This document shows positions 17,468-24,992 of a stretch of 64,000 bases of DNA, piece after piece. Numbering within the stretch: position 1 is the stretch's first letter; each line of letters opens with the position of its first letter. The DNA is from Agromyces archimandritae (GTDB lineage: Bacteria; Actinomycetota; Actinomycetes; Actinomycetales; Microbacteriaceae), in contig NZ_CP071696.1 in NCBI RefSeq assembly GCF_018024495.1, positions 1,798,001 to 1,862,000 on the forward strand, read 5' to 3'. Made by a program: the position numbers and the translations under genes. Below the pieces are notes generated by a model. That model was not told the origin of the DNA and ran no database searches. It saw only the letters and a list, made by a program, of their open reading frames with translations.

Positions 17468-18418
17468 ATGCACGCCTGGCAGTTCACGAACACGCACGAG
17501 CCGCTCGTCATGAACGACGTGCCTGAGCCGACCGCGGCGCCGGGCGGCGTCGTCATCGAGGTGAAGGCCGCGGGCCTGTGCCATTCCGACGTCGGCCTGC
17601 TCGAGGACGAGGGCTGGCTCGCGCTGCTCGCGAAGCGCCCGATCACGATCGGGCACGAGGTCGCCGGCGTCGTCGCCGAGGTCGGCGAGGGCGTCACGGA
17701 CTGGAAGGTCGGCGACCGCGTCGGCGTCTGCCCGACGACCGACGCGGGGGCGCCCGGGTACGCGTTCGACGGCGGATTCGCGCCGAAGATGGCGGTCGAC
17801 CGGATCGCGCTCGTGCGCATTCCCGAGAACGTGTCGTTCGCCTACGGCGCGGCCGGCACCGACGCCGGCATGACCTCGCACCACGCGGTCATCGCGACCG
17901 GCGGCGTGAAGGCCGGCACGAAGCTCGGCGTCATCGGTTTCGGAGGGCTCGGGCAGATCGGCGCACGGGTCGCCGTGCTCGCCGGCGCCGAAGTGTACGT
18001 CGCCGAGGTCAACGAATCCGTGTGGGACAACGTGCGCGCCGCCGGCGTGAAAGGGGTCGCGAAGAGCATCCGCGACTTCGCCGACGTCGGCCTCGACGTC
18101 ATCGTCGACTTCGCCGGATTCGGCGTGACGACCGCCGACGCGATCGAGACCGTCCGCCCCGGCGGCCGCGTCGTGCAGGTCGGCATGGGCCGCCTCGAGG
18201 CGACGATCAACACCCGCGACCTCATCACGAAGGCCGTCACCCTCGCCGGCTCGGTCGGCGGCACGAAGGACGACGTGCAGGGCGTCTACGACTACTTCGC
18301 CACCGGCGAGCTGAACCCGGCCATCACCGAGATCTCCTTCGACGAGATCCCCGACGGCATCCAGCGCCTCGCCGACGGCAAGGTCGTCGGCCGCCTCGTG
18401 GCGACCTCGGGGTTCTGA
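17468..18418 (+). CDS. Zinc-type alcohol dehydrogenase lacking the structural-zinc loop
   Basis: A 316-aa medium-chain dehydrogenase. It has the catalytic-zinc ligands in GLCHSDVG and the following GHEVAG, the NAD(P)-binding GFGGLGQIG and the C-terminal substrate domain. The family is usually 340-350 aa. The four-cysteine structural-zinc lobe is absent and replaced by a short segment (CPTTDAGAPGYAFDGGFA). ATG 17468 has GGAAGGA upstream. It probably oxidises an alcohol or reduces an aldehyde in the cytoplasm. Direct repeats of GGCATCCGCACCCC lie just before it. Confidence 0.85.
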   Translation: MHAWQFTNTHEPLVMNDVPEPTAAPGGVVIEVKAAGLCHSDVGLLEDEGWLALLAKRPITIGHEVAGVVAEVGEGVTDWKVGDRVGVCPTTDAGAPGYAFDGGFAPKMAVDRIALVRIPENVSFAYGAAGTDAGMTSHHAVIATGGVKAGTKLGVIGFGGLGQIGARVAVLAGAEVYVAEVNESVWDNVRAAGVKGVAKSIRDFADVGLDVIVDFAGFGVTTADAIETVRPGGRVVQVGMGRLEATINTRDLITKAVTLAGSVGGTKDDVQGVYDYFATGELNPAITEISFDEIPDGIQRLADGKVVGRLVATSGF

Positions 18419-18500
18419 GCGCGCGCGCCCGCGTCGTGCGCGGCACGATTGGCGCGGTCCGCGAGTGGATGCCGCGGGTCGGCCGATCCGCATAACGCGC

Positions 18501-18570
18501 TTCCGGGGGTCGATTCCCGCCACATCGCCGGCGAAATCCGCTTCGCGGTGGCAGGATCCGACCCCCGGAA
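18501..18570. repeat. 70-bp palindromic element, copy 6
   Basis: Starts TTCCGGGGGTCGATTCCCGCC and ends GGCAGGATCCGACCCCCGGAA, with the nested loop pair GCGAA/TTCGC. It lies between the convergent 3' ends of the dehydrogenase and the beta-propeller lipoprotein. Confidence 0.93.
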
Positions 18571-18654
18571 CGGGTGCGCGGTGTGCGGATAGGCGCGATG
18601 CCAGTCGGCGGCTGCGCGGCTGCGCGGCTGCGCGCGAGGGAAGCGGTGCGCCGG

Positions 18655-18674
18655 GGCATCCACCGGTGGATGCC
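18655..18674. terminator. Perfect GGCATCC palindrome after the lipoprotein gene
   Basis: GGCATCCACCGGTGGATGCC is a perfect 20-bp palindrome about 30 bp past the stop of the minus-strand lipoprotein gene. A near copy with one mismatch occurs in the corresponding place after dcd (about 20453-20472). Confidence 0.45.
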
Positions 18675-18703
18675 GTCGCCCGCCCGCCCCGCGCGACACA
18701 CCG

Positions 18704-20265
18704 TCAGAAGCGGTACCCGATGAGCGCATCCTCCGTCTGCACCACGCGCCAGCGAGGTGCGTCGTCGTCGGCATCGTCGTTCCAATGGTCCATCGGGTCG
18801 TCGTCGCCGGGGCCGTCCTCGAGCGTCCGCCACTCCTCGTCCTCGGGTGCCCAGGTGGTGCCGGCCGTCCGCACCGCCGCCATCGAAAGGGGCGAGTCGT
18901 CGGGTCCGTCCGCGCCGCAGGACTGCGCCGCGATGCCCGAACGCACGAAGGACACCTGATGACGAAGCGGGTTCGAGCCCTCGGGCGCCGAGAAGCCGAT
19001 GTCGACTTGGCAGGCCGCATGCTCGCCCTCTTCGAGGCCGCGGGTCTCACCCGTTTCCTCATCGACGAGTAGGGCACGACCCCCGTCGCCGATCAGGTAG
19101 TACCCGTCGATGCCGGCGAACGACGCCGCATCGACCGTGTCGTCGCTGAAGTCGTCGATCGCGAGATCCCACTCGCCCTCACCGGTGCGCGGGTCGATGT
19201 GCGTGAGTTCGACCGCACCCATCACCGAACGGAACCTGGTGTTCGTGCCGAGGGTGCTGCCCTCGATCTTCTCCCAGGAGATGTCGCCCGTGCAGATCGA
19301 CGACCACTTGCAGAGCGAGACCCCGTCCTTCCGCCAGAGTTCGTCGCCCGAGTCCGCATCGATGGCGACGAGGCGGCTGCTCTCGAGCCGGACCGCGTCC
19401 TGACCGAGCGCAAGCGACCCTCGCCACACGAGCAGCGTTCGCTCGTCGTCGGAGACATGCATCTGCTCGTTGCCGATGCCGTAGGTGGGGGAGCGGTCAT
19501 CTCCGAAGAGCCCTGCCGCATCGACCGTCCATACCGGGTCGTCGGCGACGTCCGCCGCATCGGTGTCGATGTCGTGATCCTCGACGCTGATCAGCTTCTC
19601 GGTGCCGTCGTCATCCACCGCGTACACGCCCCCGCCGAGGTTCCTCGACGAGGCGTACCCGTTCAGACCCCGCTCGTCGACGGTGCGAACTCGGCGGTCT
19701 GGCTGTCGAGCCGCATCGTCACGGGTTCGGCCTCCGGATCCGTTCGGCCTTCGAAGCAGATCCCGGAGACCGTCTCGCAGCTGCGAGGGTCGGTGACCCA
19801 GATCGGATCGCTGATGGCGATCTGCGACCCCGTACCGGGTTCGATCATCCGAAACCGGTGCCCGTAGTCCTCATTCACCTTCACGGACGGCGGGGTGATG
19901 ACGACGACGCGCGCTTCACGGTCGTCGGCGGTGACGATGCGGGGGTACAGGACCGTGCCCGCGCCGACGTCCGCCGTGCTCGCCGGCCAGCTCCAGGCCT
20001 CTTCGCCGGTCTCGACGTCCACCCCGATCAGCAGCAGCTCGCCGGCATCGTCGGTCGCGTACGCCATCGCGACCCCGTCGACGATCGGGGTCGACGAACC
20101 CACCGGTGTCACGGGTGTGCGCCACTGCTCTTCCGCGACGGTGCGCAGCTCGTCATCGCTACGTTCTGCGGCGCTCTTCTCCTCCGCATCGGCGCACCCG
20201 CTGAGCGCGGCACCGAGGGCGAGGACGGCGAGAGCCGCCGGCAGGATTCGTCGTGTTCGGGTCAT
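18704..20265 (-). pseudogene. PQQ-like beta-propeller lipoprotein, frameshifted
   Basis: The ATG at 20263-20265 opens a lipoprotein (MTRTRRILPAALAVLALG, lipobox LSGC) whose mature part has repeated blades of the PQQ-like type: GVDVETGEEAWSW in the first half and AIDADSGDELWRKDG and HIDPRTGEGEWDLAI in the second. The first frame stops at 19663 after APSTSGV. The second half continues in another frame from about ERGLNGYASSRNLGGG. Total length is 2 modulo 3, so one base seems to be missing near the GAGCGGGG run at about 19670-19680. It would be about 520 aa if joined. It may be a true pseudogene or a sequencing error in a G run. Its function as an outer-surface propeller is unknown. Confidence 0.75.
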
Positions 20266-20332
20266 GGGCGTCGAGCGTAGCCAGACCCGGCGAACGGCAT
20301 CCGCGGTTGTCCACAGGCCCGGCAAACCATGC

Positions 20333-20402
20333 TTCCGGGGGTCGAATCCCGCCACTTCGGCCGCGGGTTCCGCTTCGCGATGGCGGGATCCGACCCCGGG
20401 AA
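20333..20402. repeat. 70-bp palindromic element, copy 7
   Basis: Starts TTCCGGGGGTCGAATCCCGCC and ends GGCGGGATCCGACCCCGGGAA. It lies between the 5' end of the lipoprotein gene and the 3' end of dcd (both minus strand). Confidence 0.93.
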
Positions 20403-20499
20403 GGTTCAGCGGCGAGCGCTGGAGCCGGCACGGCCGGGCCGGGTGCGCCGGGGCATCCACCGATGGATGCCGCCGCGCGCCCGCCCCGCGCGAGGCGCG

Positions 20500-21105
20500 C
20501 TACTCGCCCGAGGCCCCCGCGTCGGTGACGCTCACGTCGACGCGGTGGAAGTTCAGGTGCGAGCGCGACGCCGTCGGCCCGCGCTGGCCCTGGTAGCGGG
20601 AGGAGTATCCGGCCGAACCGTAGGGCTGCTCGGCCGGCGACGACAGGCGGAAGAAGCACATCTGCCCGATCTTCATGCCCGGCCACAGTTTGATCGGCAG
20701 CGTCGCCACGTTCGAGAGCTCGAGAGTGACGTGCCCGGTGAAGCCGGGATCGATGAATCCCGCGGTCGAATGCGTGAGCAGGCCGAGGCGGCCGAGCGAG
20801 CTTTTGCCCTCGAGGCGCGCGGCGACGTCGTCGGGCAGCGTCACGGACTCGTAGGTCGATGCGAGCACGAACTCGCCCGGGTGCAGGATGAACGCCTCGT
20901 CGGGCTTCACCTCGATGAGATGGGTGAGCTCGGGCTGATCCTCGGCCGGGTCGATGAACGGATACTTGTGGTTGTCGAACAGCCGGAAATACCGGTCGAT
21001 GCGCACGTCGACGCTGCTCGGCTGCAGCATGGACGGATCGTGCGGCTCCAGGCGGATGCGCTGCTGATCGAGTTCGGCCTTGATGTCGCGATCCGAGAGA
21101 AGCAC
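20500..21105 (-). CDS. dcd: dCTP deaminase (probably bifunctional dCTP deaminase/dUTPase)
   Basis: A 201-aa enzyme of pyrimidine deoxynucleotide metabolism. Family motifs are clear: [54 protein letters not shown] with the catalytic Glu in the [12 protein letters not shown] strand, and a C-terminal [11 protein letters not shown]. The actinobacterial form makes dUMP directly from dCTP; which form this is cannot be decided by eye. It starts at GTG 21103-21105; TAGTCT six bases upstream looks like a -10 box, so the transcript is probably leaderless. Confidence 0.95.
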   Translation of the reverse strand: MLLSDRDIKAELDQQRIRLEPHDPSMLQPSSVDVRIDRYFRLFDNHKYPFIDPAEDQPELTHLIEVKPDEAFILHPGEFVLASTYESVTLPDDVAARLEGKSSLGRLGLLTHSTAGFIDPGFTGHVTLELSNVATLPIKLWPGMKIGQMCFFRLSSPAEQPYGSAGYSSRYQGQRGPTASRSHLNFHRVDVSVTDAGASGE

Positions 21106-21304
21106 GGGGCAAGACTAACGCCTCGCGGCCGTCCCTTCCCCGAGTGGATGCCGGTGCGCGCCGCGCCGGGGCGCGCTTTGACGCGAGGCGGTCGGGCGCT
21201 CGTGCCCGCCGCGTTCCGAAAACAGGCCGCGCCGGCGCACGCCGATGCGGCGCACGGCCGCACGCCTTGCTACGATGGGCTGGCGCATCCCCCGGATGCC
21301 GCAC

Positions 21305-21375
21305 GCCGATGTAGTTCAATGGTAGAACTTCTGCTTCCCAAGCAGACAGCGCGGGTTCGATTCCCGTCATCGGCT
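21305..21375 (+). tRNA. tRNA-Gly (anticodon CCC)
   Basis: A full cloverleaf can be drawn: acceptor GCCGATG/CATCGGC, D stem GTTC/GAAC, anticodon stem TCTGC/GCAGA with loop TTCCCAA, and T arm with TTCGATT. The discriminator base is T and CCA is not encoded. The anticodon CCC reads GGG. Confidence 0.95.
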
Positions 21376-21403
21376 CGGTGTGATGTCTCAGGACATTGCG
21401 AAC

Positions 21404-21440
21404 GGCTGAACCCGCGGTTGTCGCGGGTTCGGCCGTTTTT
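21404..21440 (+). terminator. Rho-independent terminator after tRNA-Gly
   Basis: Stem GGCTGAACCCGCG / CGCGGGTTCGGCC (13 bp, one G-U) with a 5-base loop, then GTTTTT. It lies 28 bp after the tRNA. It is the only terminator in this part of the window with both a strong stem and a T run. Confidence 0.9.
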
Positions 21441-21613
21441 CGTTGCGGGTTGGTAGGCCTGTTCGGGGCCTATAGGCAGGAAATAGTGGATGGTTCGGGC
21501 GTGTAGCCGAGCCCGGAATGTAGTCGCTGGTTGTTCCATCACCAGACCCATTCGAGGGTCGCGAGTTACACCCGCCCCTAACCTCGGGTTTTCACGGGGT
21601 AGGGGCCTGATCG

Positions 21614-22360
21614 CTACGTCCTGGACGTGAAAAGTGCCCCTCCCCGGTGCTTCCGATCACGGCCTTCGGGATCATCGTGGTCGCCTGGGTCGGCGCCGCG
21701 ATCTGGCTCCTCGTCGTCGCGAACCGGCGACGTGCCGTCGCGGATCCGCTCATCGCCGGCTGACGCGGAGCAGCGGTCAGCGGCCGCCCCCGGCATCCAC
21801 TCGTCGGCGAGGAGGGCGTAGGTGTAGCCGTCGATCCAGCCGAGCTCGGCGTGCCAGGAGTCGCGCACGCCGTGCTGTTCGCGGCGCATGCCGACCCGCT
21901 CCATGACGTGCCATGAGGCGGTGTTCTCGGCGAAGCATCCGGCGGTCACGCGGCGCACGCCGACCTCCTCGAACGCGACCTCGAGCAGGCCGCGCGCCAG
22001 CGCCGTCGCATACCCCCTGCCGGCGTGCGCGGGGTCGATCATGTAGCCGAGCTGCGCCTCGACCAGGCGCGTGTTCGCGGGGTCGCCGTGGGTCTGGCCG
22101 AGCCCGTCGTCGAGCTCGAGCGTGCCGAAGCCGACGACGTCGCCGCCCGCGACGGCGATCGCCGAATGGTCCTTCGGGTCGTCGACGGCGGTCAGCCAGC
22201 GCGCCCGGAACGCATCGGGGTCGACGACGGTGTTGATGAACCAGCGCGTCACCTCGGGGCGGTTGCGCCACACGAGCACCGCGTCGAGATCGGCCGCCGT
22301 CGCCGGGCGCAGTTCGAGGGGGCCGGATGCCCGGGGCCAGCGCACATCGGGAGTGGTCAT
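21614..22360 (-). CDS. GNAT N-acetyltransferase with a foreign C-terminal tail
   Basis: A 248-aa protein. Residues about 12-190 are a GNAT of the ribosomal-protein/aminoglycoside acetyltransferase kind: LRPATAADLDAVLVWRN, acetyl-CoA motif AHAGRGYATALARGLLE and ENTASWHVMERVGM. A family member would end near LLADEWMPG. Here the frame continues for about 55 highly charged residues (SAGDERIRDGTSPVRDDEEP...) that are antisense to a plus-strand gene remnant at 21647-21763. The native stop was probably lost at a deletion junction. The start ATG is at 22358-22360. Confidence 0.8.
   Translation of the reverse strand: MTTPDVRWPRASGPLELRPATAADLDAVLVWRNRPEVTRWFINTVVDPDAFRARWLTAVDDPKDHSAIAVAGGDVVGFGTLELDDGLGQTHGDPANTRLVEAQLGYMIDPAHAGRGYATALARGLLEVAFEEVGVRRVTAGCFAENTASWHVMERVGMRREQHGVRDSWHAELGWIDGYTYALLADEWMPGAAADRCSASAGDERIRDGTSPVRDDEEPDRGADPGDHDDPEGRDRKHRGGALFTSRT
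21647..21763 (+). pseudogene. Remnant of a membrane-protein gene (38 codons)
   Basis: From GTG 21647 the frame reads MLPITAFGIIVVAWVGAAIW then LLVVANRRRAVADPLIAG and stops. This is one plausible transmembrane helix followed by a basic cytoplasmic end, and looks like the C-terminus of a larger membrane protein whose front is gone. No ribosome-binding site is seen. The upstream 21441-21646 stretch is of lower GC than its neighbours and holds no gene I can support. It could also be a real small membrane peptide. Confidence 0.4.
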
Positions 22361-22425
22361 CCGTCTTGTCTAGCACCGTGCGGGGGCGGCGGGGGCGCGC
22401 CGGGGCATCCACCCGGGCATGCAGA

Positions 22426-22470
22426 CAGCCGGCTCCCCGAGGATGAAAGGGGCATTCGGGGAGCCGGCTG
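22426..22470. terminator. Hairpin after the flavohaemoglobin gene
   Basis: CAGCCGGCTCCCCGA and TCGGGGAGCCGGCTG form a perfect 15-bp stem with a 15-base loop, about 70 bp past the stop of the minus-strand hmp gene. There is no T run on that side. Confidence 0.65.
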
Positions 22471-22538
22471 GGTTCTGGGGTCGGGCGCAGGGCCCGACGG
22501 CGGCGGGGAGGCCGGGCCGGCCGCCCCACCGGAGGGTG

Positions 22539-23711
22539 CTACGCCGCCTCGGCCTCGGAGGGTGCGGCGGCGGCAGGCTGCGCGAGCCACACGTCCGGCC
22601 CGAAGATCTCGTAGCGGATCCGCATCTCGGGCACGCCGGCCCGCACCGCGGCGTCCCGCTGCGACTTCATGAACCCGAGCGGCCCGCACAGCAGGATCTC
22701 GGCACCGGCAGGCAGGGTCTCGGCGGCGAGATCCACCCGGGCATCGCCCGTGTACCGCACGTCGAGGCGGGCGTTCGGCAGGCGATCCACCAGCTCGGCG
22801 ATGCGCTCGGCGTACGCGAACTGGGCGGCGTCGCGGTCGGCGTGCAGCACGAGCACCTCGCGCTCCGAGCCGGCAGCGGCCAGCGCCTCGAGGAACGCCA
22901 GCGACGGCGTGCAGCCGATGCCCGCCGACACCAGCACGAGGGGCGCCTCCGACGAACCGAGCGTGACCGCTCCGTACGGGTTCGACAGCTCGACCACATC
23001 GCCGACGTTGACATCGCGGTGCAGCAGCGGGGTGACCTCGCCGTCCTCGTCGAGCTTGACGGCGATGCGGCGGGTCGCGCCCGGCTCGAGCAGGGTGAAC
23101 GCCCGCGCCTGGCGGAGCCCGTCGGCGACGGGCAGGCGCACGCTCACGAACTGACCGGCGACGGCGTCGGTGACGGGGGTGTCGTCGGCCGGCTCAAGCG
23201 TGAACTCGACGATGGATGCCGTGCGCAGCGTCTTCGCGGCGACGCGCCACGGCATCCACATGCGGTCGTTGGCCTGTGCGCCGTAGAGGCTGCGCTCGCG
23301 GGCGATGAGCAGGTCGGCGAAGAGCCAGTACACCTCGGTCCAGGCATCGACGACCTCGGGGGTGGCGGCGTCGCCGAGGTTCTCGGCGATCGCGGCGAAG
23401 AGGTGTTCGTAGACGATCGCGTACTGCTCGGGCGTGACGGCGAGGGAGGTGTGCTTGTGCGCGATGCGCTCGAGCACGGCCGCCGGCGCGACCGAGGTCT
23501 CGAGCAGGGCGACGGCGAACGACACGATGCTGCCCGCGAGGGCCTTGGGCTGCTCGCCGCTGCGCTGGTTCGCGCGGCTGAACGTGCCGTCGAGCAGTTC
23601 GGGGTGCGCGGCGAACATGCGCGCGTAGAAGCGCGGCGTGATGTCGTCGATGCGCCCCGCGATGACGGGGGCGGTCGCGGCGACGACGGTGCGGGTCTGC
23701 TCGGTGAGCAT
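22539..23711 (-). CDS. hmp: Flavohaemoglobin (nitric oxide dioxygenase)
   Basis: A 390-aa cytoplasmic NO-detoxifying enzyme. The globin part shows FYARMFAAHPELL, the conserved NQRSGEQPKALA and the haem His in HKHTSL. The reductase part has the FAD-binding strand RAFTLL (Phe where many have Tyr), the NAD motif SAGIGCTPSLAFLEAL and the terminal YEIFGPDVW. It converts NO, O2 and NAD(P)H to nitrate. The ATG at 23709-23711 has GAGGAGG upstream. It is divergent from a Cys-containing regulator with a palindromic operator between them, so NO- or oxidant-dependent control is likely. Confidence 0.93.
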   Translation of the reverse strand: MLTEQTRTVVAATAPVIAGRIDDITPRFYARMFAAHPELLDGTFSRANQRSGEQPKALAGSIVSFAVALLETSVAPAAVLERIAHKHTSLAVTPEQYAIVYEHLFAAIAENLGDAATPEVVDAWTEVYWLFADLLIARERSLYGAQANDRMWMPWRVAAKTLRTASIVEFTLEPADDTPVTDAVAGQFVSVRLPVADGLRQARAFTLLEPGATRRIAVKLDEDGEVTPLLHRDVNVGDVVELSNPYGAVTLGSSEAPLVLVSAGIGCTPSLAFLEALAAAGSEREVLVLHADRDAAQFAYAERIAELVDRLPNARLDVRYTGDARVDLAAETLPAGAEILLCGPLGFMKSQRDAAVRAGVPEMRIRYEIFGPDVWLAQPAAAAPSEAEAA

Positions 23712-23833
23712 GGCTGTTCCTCCTCGGTGGATGCCGGTGTGCCCGCGTCGGGGGGTGGATGCCGGGCGCATTCGCACGCTATCCGGGCGCCCGTGCGGGG
23801 TGCTCCGGCGACAGCCGTGAAAAATCGAGATGC

Positions 23834-23850
23834 TTCTACGAGGCGTAGAA
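23834..23850. promoter_or_regulatory. Palindromic operator between hmp and its likely regulator
   Basis: TTCTACGAGGCGTAGAA is a perfect 7-3-7 inverted repeat ending 8 bp before the regulator ATG. It is more AT-rich than its surroundings, and its position would block transcription of the regulator and could act on hmp. Confidence 0.8.
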
Positions 23851-23857
23851 TCCAGCC

Positions 23858-24583
23858 ATGACGATCGCGGAGATGCGGGGAGTGCTCGACTCCGAGCCGC
23901 GCCTGGCCATCCTCGAATCCCTGCAACGGCACGGCCCCCAGACCGCCGGCATGCTCGGCGAGGTGATCGGCGCGCACGAGAACACCGTGCGCGATCACAT
24001 CCGCCGCCTCATGGACGCCGGGCTCGTCGTCGCCGAGCGCGAGCACCGCGGCACCCGCGGCCGCCCCCGCGTCCTCTTCGCCTGGGCCGACGGCGTCGAC
24101 CGCCGCGCCCCCGGCGCCGACGCGCAGACCGCGCGGGCGCTCGCGATCGGGCGCGCGTACCGGGCGATGTACGGGAGCGGTGCCGGCGGCGCCGCCGGGG
24201 TGCCGGCGCCCGCGGGCGGGTCCGGCGGAGCGCCGGACGCGTGCCCGGCGAGCACCGGCACTCCGCAGGCCGCGACTCCGATCCGTGAGGAGACGGCCAA
24301 CCTGCAAGACGCCGCCGCCCAGTTCGACGTGCTCATCGACCACCTCGACCGCTGCGGCTTCGAGCCGGGTGTGGATGCCGCAAGCCCCCTCGACGTGCGA
24401 CTGCGCTGCCCCTTCGCAGACCTTTACGAAAGCGCCGGGCCGGTGCTCTGCCAGGTGCACCTCCGCCTCATCCGCAGCGTGCTCGCCCGCTCCGAGGGGC
24501 CGCTCGAGGTCGCCTCGCTCGAGCCCGCCCCCGTCGAGTGCCGCCTGAGCCTCGCGCGCACCGCTCCGGCGTCCGCCGCGTAG
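23858..24583 (+). CDS. Winged-helix regulator with a Cys-containing sensor domain (SufR-like)
   Basis: A 241-aa regulator. The N-terminal winged helix (EPRLAILESLQRHGPQTAGM, HENTVRDHIRRLMDAGLVV, GTRGRPRVLF) is followed by an Ala/Gly/Pro linker. The C-terminal domain places cysteines as C-x-F-E-P, RCPFADLYE, GPVLCQVHLRLI and VECRLSL. This CPF...C...C spacing is that of SufR-type regulators, which hold an Fe-S cluster. I infer that it senses NO or redox state through a cluster and controls hmp. A linker between residues about 105 and 145 is unusually long and low in complexity. Confidence 0.75.
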   Translation: MTIAEMRGVLDSEPRLAILESLQRHGPQTAGMLGEVIGAHENTVRDHIRRLMDAGLVVAEREHRGTRGRPRVLFAWADGVDRRAPGADAQTARALAIGRAYRAMYGSGAGGAAGVPAPAGGSGGAPDACPASTGTPQAATPIREETANLQDAAAQFDVLIDHLDRCGFEPGVDAASPLDVRLRCPFADLYESAGPVLCQVHLRLIRSVLARSEGPLEVASLEPAPVECRLSLARTAPASAA

Positions 24584-24605
24584 CGGGCAGCCTCGCTCTC
24601 CCGCA

Positions 24606-24667
24606 GGAGTGCCGATCTCCCGCCGGAGTGCCGACTTCCGGGTACTCCCACGGGAGATCGGCACTCC
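24606..24667. repeat. 62-bp palindromic element, copy 2, with a trailing half copy
   Basis: Arms GGAGTGCCGATCTCCCGC and CACGGGAGATCGGCACTCC define 62 bp. A further half copy (ACGGGAGATCGGCACTCC) follows, ending at 24698. The half copy abuts the broken end of a transporter gene fragment on the other strand. Confidence 0.9.
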
Positions 24668-24707
24668 TGCGCGTCGCTGAACGGGAGATCGGCACTCCAA
24701 GGTCCCG

Positions 24708-24845
24708 GCGGAGGGGGCAAGGCAGGCCGGGGGCCGTGAGCGCGGGGGCGGTGAGCGCGGGGGTCACGGCGGCGCAGGCGTCCCAGGCGAAGGCGCACCG
24801 GGCGCGGAACGGGCAGCCGCCGCCGAGGCGGGCCAGGTCGGGCGG
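24708..24845 (-). pseudogene. C-terminal fragment of an oligopeptide ABC transporter ATPase (OppD/DppD type)
   Basis: About 46 codons read PPDLARLGGGCPFRARCAFA and then WDAC...LPCPLR. This is the Cys-rich C-terminal tail (PPDL..L..GC.F..RC..A...C....P.L....C) found after the ATPase domain of OppD/DppD proteins. No ATPase domain precedes it and no stop follows: the frame runs into the 62-bp element. It is a decayed remnant. Confidence 0.6.
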
Positions 24846-24856
24846 CGAGCCCCGCA

Positions 24857-24972
24857 TCCACCCTCACGGCCTGCAGATGCGGTGGCTCCTGAACCCCGAC
24901 GCCGTCGACATGCCCGCCATCGTCGGCCGCACGATGGACGAACTCCTGGAGCGGCTCGCCCCTGCCGAGTGA
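24857..24972 (+). pseudogene. C-terminal fragment of a TetR-type regulator
   Basis: The plus-strand frame ending at 24972 reads HGLQMRWLLNPDAVDMPAIV then GRTMDELLERLAPAE. This matches the last helix of TetR regulators of the GLQLQWLLDPDAVDM kind. No helix-turn-helix precedes it; the upstream sequence is the antisense of the transporter fragment. The two fragments meet head to head near 24850, which marks a deletion scar. Confidence 0.55.
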
Positions 24973-24992
24973 GCGCGGCCGCGCGCCCGAGG

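Noticed and set aside
21305..21613. Attachment site of a present integrative element
   Set aside because: No integrase and no second copy of the tRNA end are in the window; only a remnant is supported.
23144..24700. A 518-codon minus-strand frame across the regulator
   Set aside because: It merges hmp out-of-frame sequence with the antisense of the regulator; only the short OppD/DppD-like tail near 24708-24845, in another frame, looks real.
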